Shown: positions 61,180 to 64,000 of the stretch, piece by piece
How the letters are laid out: each line of letters opens with the position of its first letter
Numbering within the stretch: the first letter of the stretch is position 1
DNA from: GCA-002050365 sp038235165
GTDB lineage: Bacteria > Acidobacteriota > Blastocatellia > Pyrinomonadales > Pyrinomonadaceae
Reading direction: 5' to 3'
DNA: 64,000 bases
Assembly (NCBI GenBank): GCA_038235165.1
Contig: JBBSUG010000016.1
Location: 1-64,000 of the forward strand
Position numbers and translations under genes: made by a program
Notes under the pieces: generated by a model
Seen by the model: the letters and a program-made list of their open reading frames with translations, nothing else
Databases searched by the model: none
What the model was told of the DNA's origin: nothing

Positions 61180-63267
61180 CTAACCTGTTTTAACTTTCAT
61201 CACGACAAATGTCACATCGTCGTCCGCCGGTCGCGTTCCAGACCATTGTTCGCTGATTTCGACAAAACGGTCAATGATTTCCTGCGGCGAATTTATACCG
61301 GTTTTCATTAAAACTTCGGCGGCTTTATCAAAGCCGAGCATTTCATTGTCAGGATTAAACATTTCGGGAAAACCGTCGCTCATCAACACGACGACATCAC
61401 CTTTGCCGAGCGAGATTTCGCTCTCCTGATATTTGGTTTTTGCAATACTTCCCAAAGGCATCGCGCGAAGGCTAATCTCTTCGACAATTTGACTTTCAGC
61501 ACGATAAATCAAAACCGACGGCATTCCGGCAACGCACAAAGTCATCGCGCCGTCCTTAATTTTCAGCATCGCCATCGCCATAAAAAGTCCGCGCAAATTC
61601 ATCTTTTTTAACGCGCCGCTCGTTTGGCTGAGAATCTGCGGAATATCTTTTTGGTCGGCGAAGGCGTTAAATAAACTCTTCGTGGCGGTAACAATCGTCC
61701 CCGCTTTTAAACCGTGTCCCGTCGCATCGCCGACGGCAATCGTCAGCGTTCCGTCCTTGCCAACGTGAAAATCGTAATAATCGCCGCCGACTTCGGTTGC
61801 CGGTTTCATATACGCCGCAATTTCCAACCCTTCGATCTGCGGCAATTTTTTCGGCAGCATCGAAAGCTGCAATTGTCTGGCTTCTTCCAATTCCTGTGCG
61901 CGGCGTTCGTTTTCGGCTTCGACGATGAGCATTCGGGATTTTTCCTTCTCGTGTTCGATTTCGCGTTCCGAGAAAGATTCGACCTCGATTATTTTTTCTT
62001 CGAGATTTTGATTGACACGCGCAAAATTTCTTGCGAGATAGATTGAAACGGCAATCGGAATCGCCAAATTAAGAGCGATGATTTCTACAATTTCAAAAAT
62101 TCCCGTCCAACGTAAAATTTCCAATGCGTTAGTCACCAGCATAAAAACGCCGAGCGTAAAAAAACATAATCCAATGACAATAATCCACGCACCTTTTTTT
62201 CCGTGCCGCAGAGCCGAAAACATAATCCGCAATCCGCCGCCGACGGTCAGCAAAATAAATCCGACAACCAAATATAAAGTCAGATAATCCCGCGAATAAA
62301 TAGCTGTGACAATAATTAAAACCAATAAGTAAGCGCATAAAAACCAAAAAAACTTTGAAAATTTTTCGGCAAAAGCGACGTATAAAAATGATAACAGAGC
62401 CAGAAAAGCCGACGAATAAGAAACGGCAAAGAGAATAAAAATCAGCGTGGAAACGACGGCGGATTGCTGACTGTTATTGGAAATGCTCGAAAGCGCGTTG
62501 CCGCTCGCCAGCAGAAAAGCGAAAGTGCTGTAATAAAGATTCGCCCGTTCTTGTCGGTAGAATATGAAAAGCCAAAAATGCAGAAACGCAAAAGCGAACA
62601 AAATTCCGCTGAAAAGTTTGTATTGATTGGCATCAAGTTGGCGCGAAACATAGGAGTTTTGCGCCGCATAGCTTGACTGCAAATATATGAAAATTCCCGG
62701 AGAAAATTTCCCGTGAGCGAGCCACGCGCCCACGCCGCCCGACAAATCCCGCGCTGCCCGAAAGGAATAACGAATGGCAAGCGTATGTGTGTCGGCTTTG
62801 GAAAAAACGAGCGGGACGGGAATGCCCTGCGGGTTAAATTCCGTGTCGTCATTTTCCCTCATTTCGCCGAATTTTTTGAGGAGTTTGCCGTCGAGATAAA
62901 TTTCCGACGCGCCTTGGTGCCAGATTGTCAGACTTATCGGCTGACCGACGAGCGATTCGTCAATGTTCAACTTTGTGCGAAACCAAGCGATTCCGTTCCA
63001 ATTTTGCCACGAATTGTTAAAATTCAGATTTGCCGGACTTAGAGATTGCCAGTCGGAATCATCGAATGCGGGATTTGACCAATCCGAATTGTCTCCCGCG
63101 TGATATTTCCAGAATTCTTTTGCCAAGGTGAAGGATTGTCCATTTTCCAAATCTTCACCCGACAAAGAAAATCCGTTTTCATTTTGGGCAAAAGCCGAAA
63201 TCGAAAATAGAAGCAAGATAGCGATAACAATTATTTTTCCGCTGAGTTTCATAAGCTGTTTCGGCAA
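61180..63267 (-). CDS. 7TMR-DISM receptor with SpoIIE phosphatase domain
   Basis: 695 residues. A signal peptide (to about AFAQNE) leads into a periplasmic jelly-roll domain (DSDWQSLSPANL, WFRTKLNI; about 25-185) of the DISM/sugar-binding type. Seven hydrophobic segments (about 205-410) follow, then a coiled coil (EKIIEVESFSEREIEHEKEK, ELEEARQLQL) and a SpoIIE phosphatase (about 460-695) with KPATEVGGDYYDFHVG, VGDATGHGLKAG and VVLMSDGFPEM. It probably senses an extracellular small molecule and dephosphorylates a STAS partner, as at 59828. The 63275 gene is its paralogue 7 bp upstream, and the two were probably a tandem duplication. Confidence 0.9.
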   Translation of the reverse strand: MPKQLMKLSGKIIVIAILLLFSISAFAQNENGFSLSGEDLENGQSFTLAKEFWKYHAGDNSDWSNPAFDDSDWQSLSPANLNFNNSWQNWNGIAWFRTKLNIDESLVGQPISLTIWHQGASEIYLDGKLLKKFGEMRENDDTEFNPQGIPVPLVFSKADTHTLAIRYSFRAARDLSGGVGAWLAHGKFSPGIFIYLQSSYAAQNSYVSRQLDANQYKLFSGILFAFAFLHFWLFIFYRQERANLYYSTFAFLLASGNALSSISNNSQQSAVVSTLIFILFAVSYSSAFLALLSFLYVAFAEKFSKFFWFLCAYLLVLIIVTAIYSRDYLTLYLVVGFILLTVGGGLRIMFSALRHGKKGAWIIVIGLCFFTLGVFMLVTNALEILRWTGIFEIVEIIALNLAIPIAVSIYLARNFARVNQNLEEKIIEVESFSEREIEHEKEKSRMLIVEAENERRAQELEEARQLQLSMLPKKLPQIEGLEIAAYMKPATEVGGDYYDFHVGKDGTLTIAVGDATGHGLKAGTIVTATKSLFNAFADQKDIPQILSQTSGALKKMNLRGLFMAMAMLKIKDGAMTLCVAGMPSVLIYRAESQIVEEISLRAMPLGSIAKTKYQESEISLGKGDVVVLMSDGFPEMFNPDNEMLGFDKAAEVLMKTGINSPQEIIDRFVEISEQWSGTRPADDDVTFVVMKVKTG

Positions 63268-63274
63268 AGTATTA

Positions 63275-64000
63275 TTATTCCCTAATTTTTATCACGACAA
63301 AAGTTACATCGTCATCCTGCGGACGTGCGCCTCCCCAATCTTCGCCGACTTTGACAAAACGGTTGATAATTTCCTGCGGCGAATTGAGCGCGGTTTGTGC
63401 AAAAACTCGTTTTGCTTCTTCAAATTCCAGCATTTCGTTTTGTTCATTAAACATTTCGGGGAAACCGTCGCTCATCAGCAAAATTACATCGCCGGGAAAT
63501 AATCTTATATTTTGCTGTCGGTATTTCAAATTTGAAAGACCGCCGAGCGGCATTGCACGAATCGCAATTTCTTCAATTGTCTGACTTTCAGCGTGATAAA
63601 TCAGAACCGACGGCATTCCGGCAATGCTCAAATCCATTTCGCCGTCCTTTATTTTGAGCATTGCCATCGCCATAAAAAGTCCGCGCAAATTCATCGCTTT
63701 TAACGACCGCGACATTCGGTTTAATGTGTCGGGAATATCAGGCGCGTCCGCCAAACTGTTGAATAAACTTTTTGTCGCCGTCACAACCGTTCCGGCTTTG
63801 AGTCCGTGTCCCGTCGCGTCGCCGACGGCAACGGTTAATGTGTCATCATCGCCGACGTGAAAATCGTAATAATCGCCGCCGACTTCGGTTGCGGGTTTCA
63901 TATACGCGGCGATTTCTATGTTTGCAATATTCGGTAACTTTTTTGGAAGCATCGAAAGCTGCAATTGACGCGCTTCTTCGAGTTCTTGAGCGCGGCGTTC
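63275..64000 (-). CDS. SpoIIE phosphatase, N-terminal part beyond window
   Basis: Partial gene; the minus-strand frame is open to the window end. The visible 241 residues begin ERRAQELEEARQLQLSMLP and hold the same SpoIIE domain as the 61180 gene: KPATEVGGDYYDFHVG, VGDATGHGLKAG, MSDGFPEMF and final DDDVTFVVI. Sequence identity to the neighbouring gene is high throughout, so it is a tandem paralogue, presumably with the same 7TMR-DISM start, which I cannot see. Confidence 0.88.
   Translation of the reverse strand, partial: ERRAQELEEARQLQLSMLPKKLPNIANIEIAAYMKPATEVGGDYYDFHVGDDDTLTVAVGDATGHGLKAGTVVTATKSLFNSLADAPDIPDTLNRMSRSLKAMNLRGLFMAMAMLKIKDGEMDLSIAGMPSVLIYHAESQTIEEIAIRAMPLGGLSNLKYRQQNIRLFPGDVILLMSDGFPEMFNEQNEMLEFEEAKRVFAQTALNSPQEIINRFVKVGEDWGGARPQDDDVTFVVIKIRE

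Overview
The window looks like a chromosomal segment of an LPS-bearing Gram-negative bacterium, most likely an acidobacterium of the Blastocatellia/Pyrinomonadaceae kind. The reasons are moderate GC (mid-40s by eye), outer-membrane and lipid A genes (lnt, lpxK, lpxI, a PagL-like deacylase), a VWA protein of the acidobacterial type, many TPR/NHL/glycine-zipper envelope proteins, and several SpoIIE-type phosphatases. The taxon is an inference from family content; no rRNA gene is present.

Layout. 1-1510: the edge of an IS630-like element inserted in a heparinase II/III-type gene, whose 3' part survives. 1520-4157: a lone receiver protein, tRNA-Glu(TTC) and a FlgO/TPR protein. 4158-5110: non-coding, with a small 19-bp inverted-repeat (MITE-like) element. 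5111-13930: a + strand run of lnt, a small membrane protein, prfB (with the classical +1 programmed frameshift), ftsK, a comEA-like lipoprotein and comEC, with a DnaA-box-like cluster between ftsK and comEA. 14155-27467: envelope and periplasmic genes (DUF2490, PagL-like, DUF4097), trpD, lpxK, a SurA-like isomerase, an S4-domain protein, a DUF4920 protein and a LysM transglycosylase. 27724-41917: lon, YggX-like, NHLRC2-like thioredoxin, SLC13 transporter, HIT, mtgA, M28 peptidase and lpxI. 42121-51692: a decayed DUF481 gene, VWA protein, xerC, HtrA protease, aldehyde dehydrogenase, a glycine-zipper stress protein flanked by two related gene remnants, a SIMPL protein and infA. 57596-64000: a partner-switching cluster (three SpoIIE phosphatases, an RsbW-type kinase, a STAS antagonist) with a vapBC pair.

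The most interesting region is 52131-57595, an AT-richer four-gene operon with overlapping or nearly abutting genes. It encodes a C5 cytosine methyltransferase, a 794-aa protein with two separate GHKL ATPase modules (an N-terminal MORC/MutL/Hsp90-like one and a C-terminal histidine-kinase-like one), a receiver-domain protein whose C-terminal part carries a HEPN-like R-N-x3-H motif, and a HhH-GPD glycosylase with Fe-S cysteines that resembles the T/G-mismatch glycosylase Mig of M.MthTI. The island is bracketed by a ~97-bp imperfect direct repeat: the 3' end of the neighbouring SpoIIE phosphatase gene is present again at the left border. I read it as a horizontally acquired, two-component-like DNA-modification/defence island. 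That function is inferred, not shown.

Short word-like repeats (TTCCAGATTCCAGA, TCCAAACTCCAAACTCC, GCGGAAGTCTCGTCCGCC, CACGAACAAACACGAA and others) recur between genes and occasionally inside them, as in lpxK and comEC.
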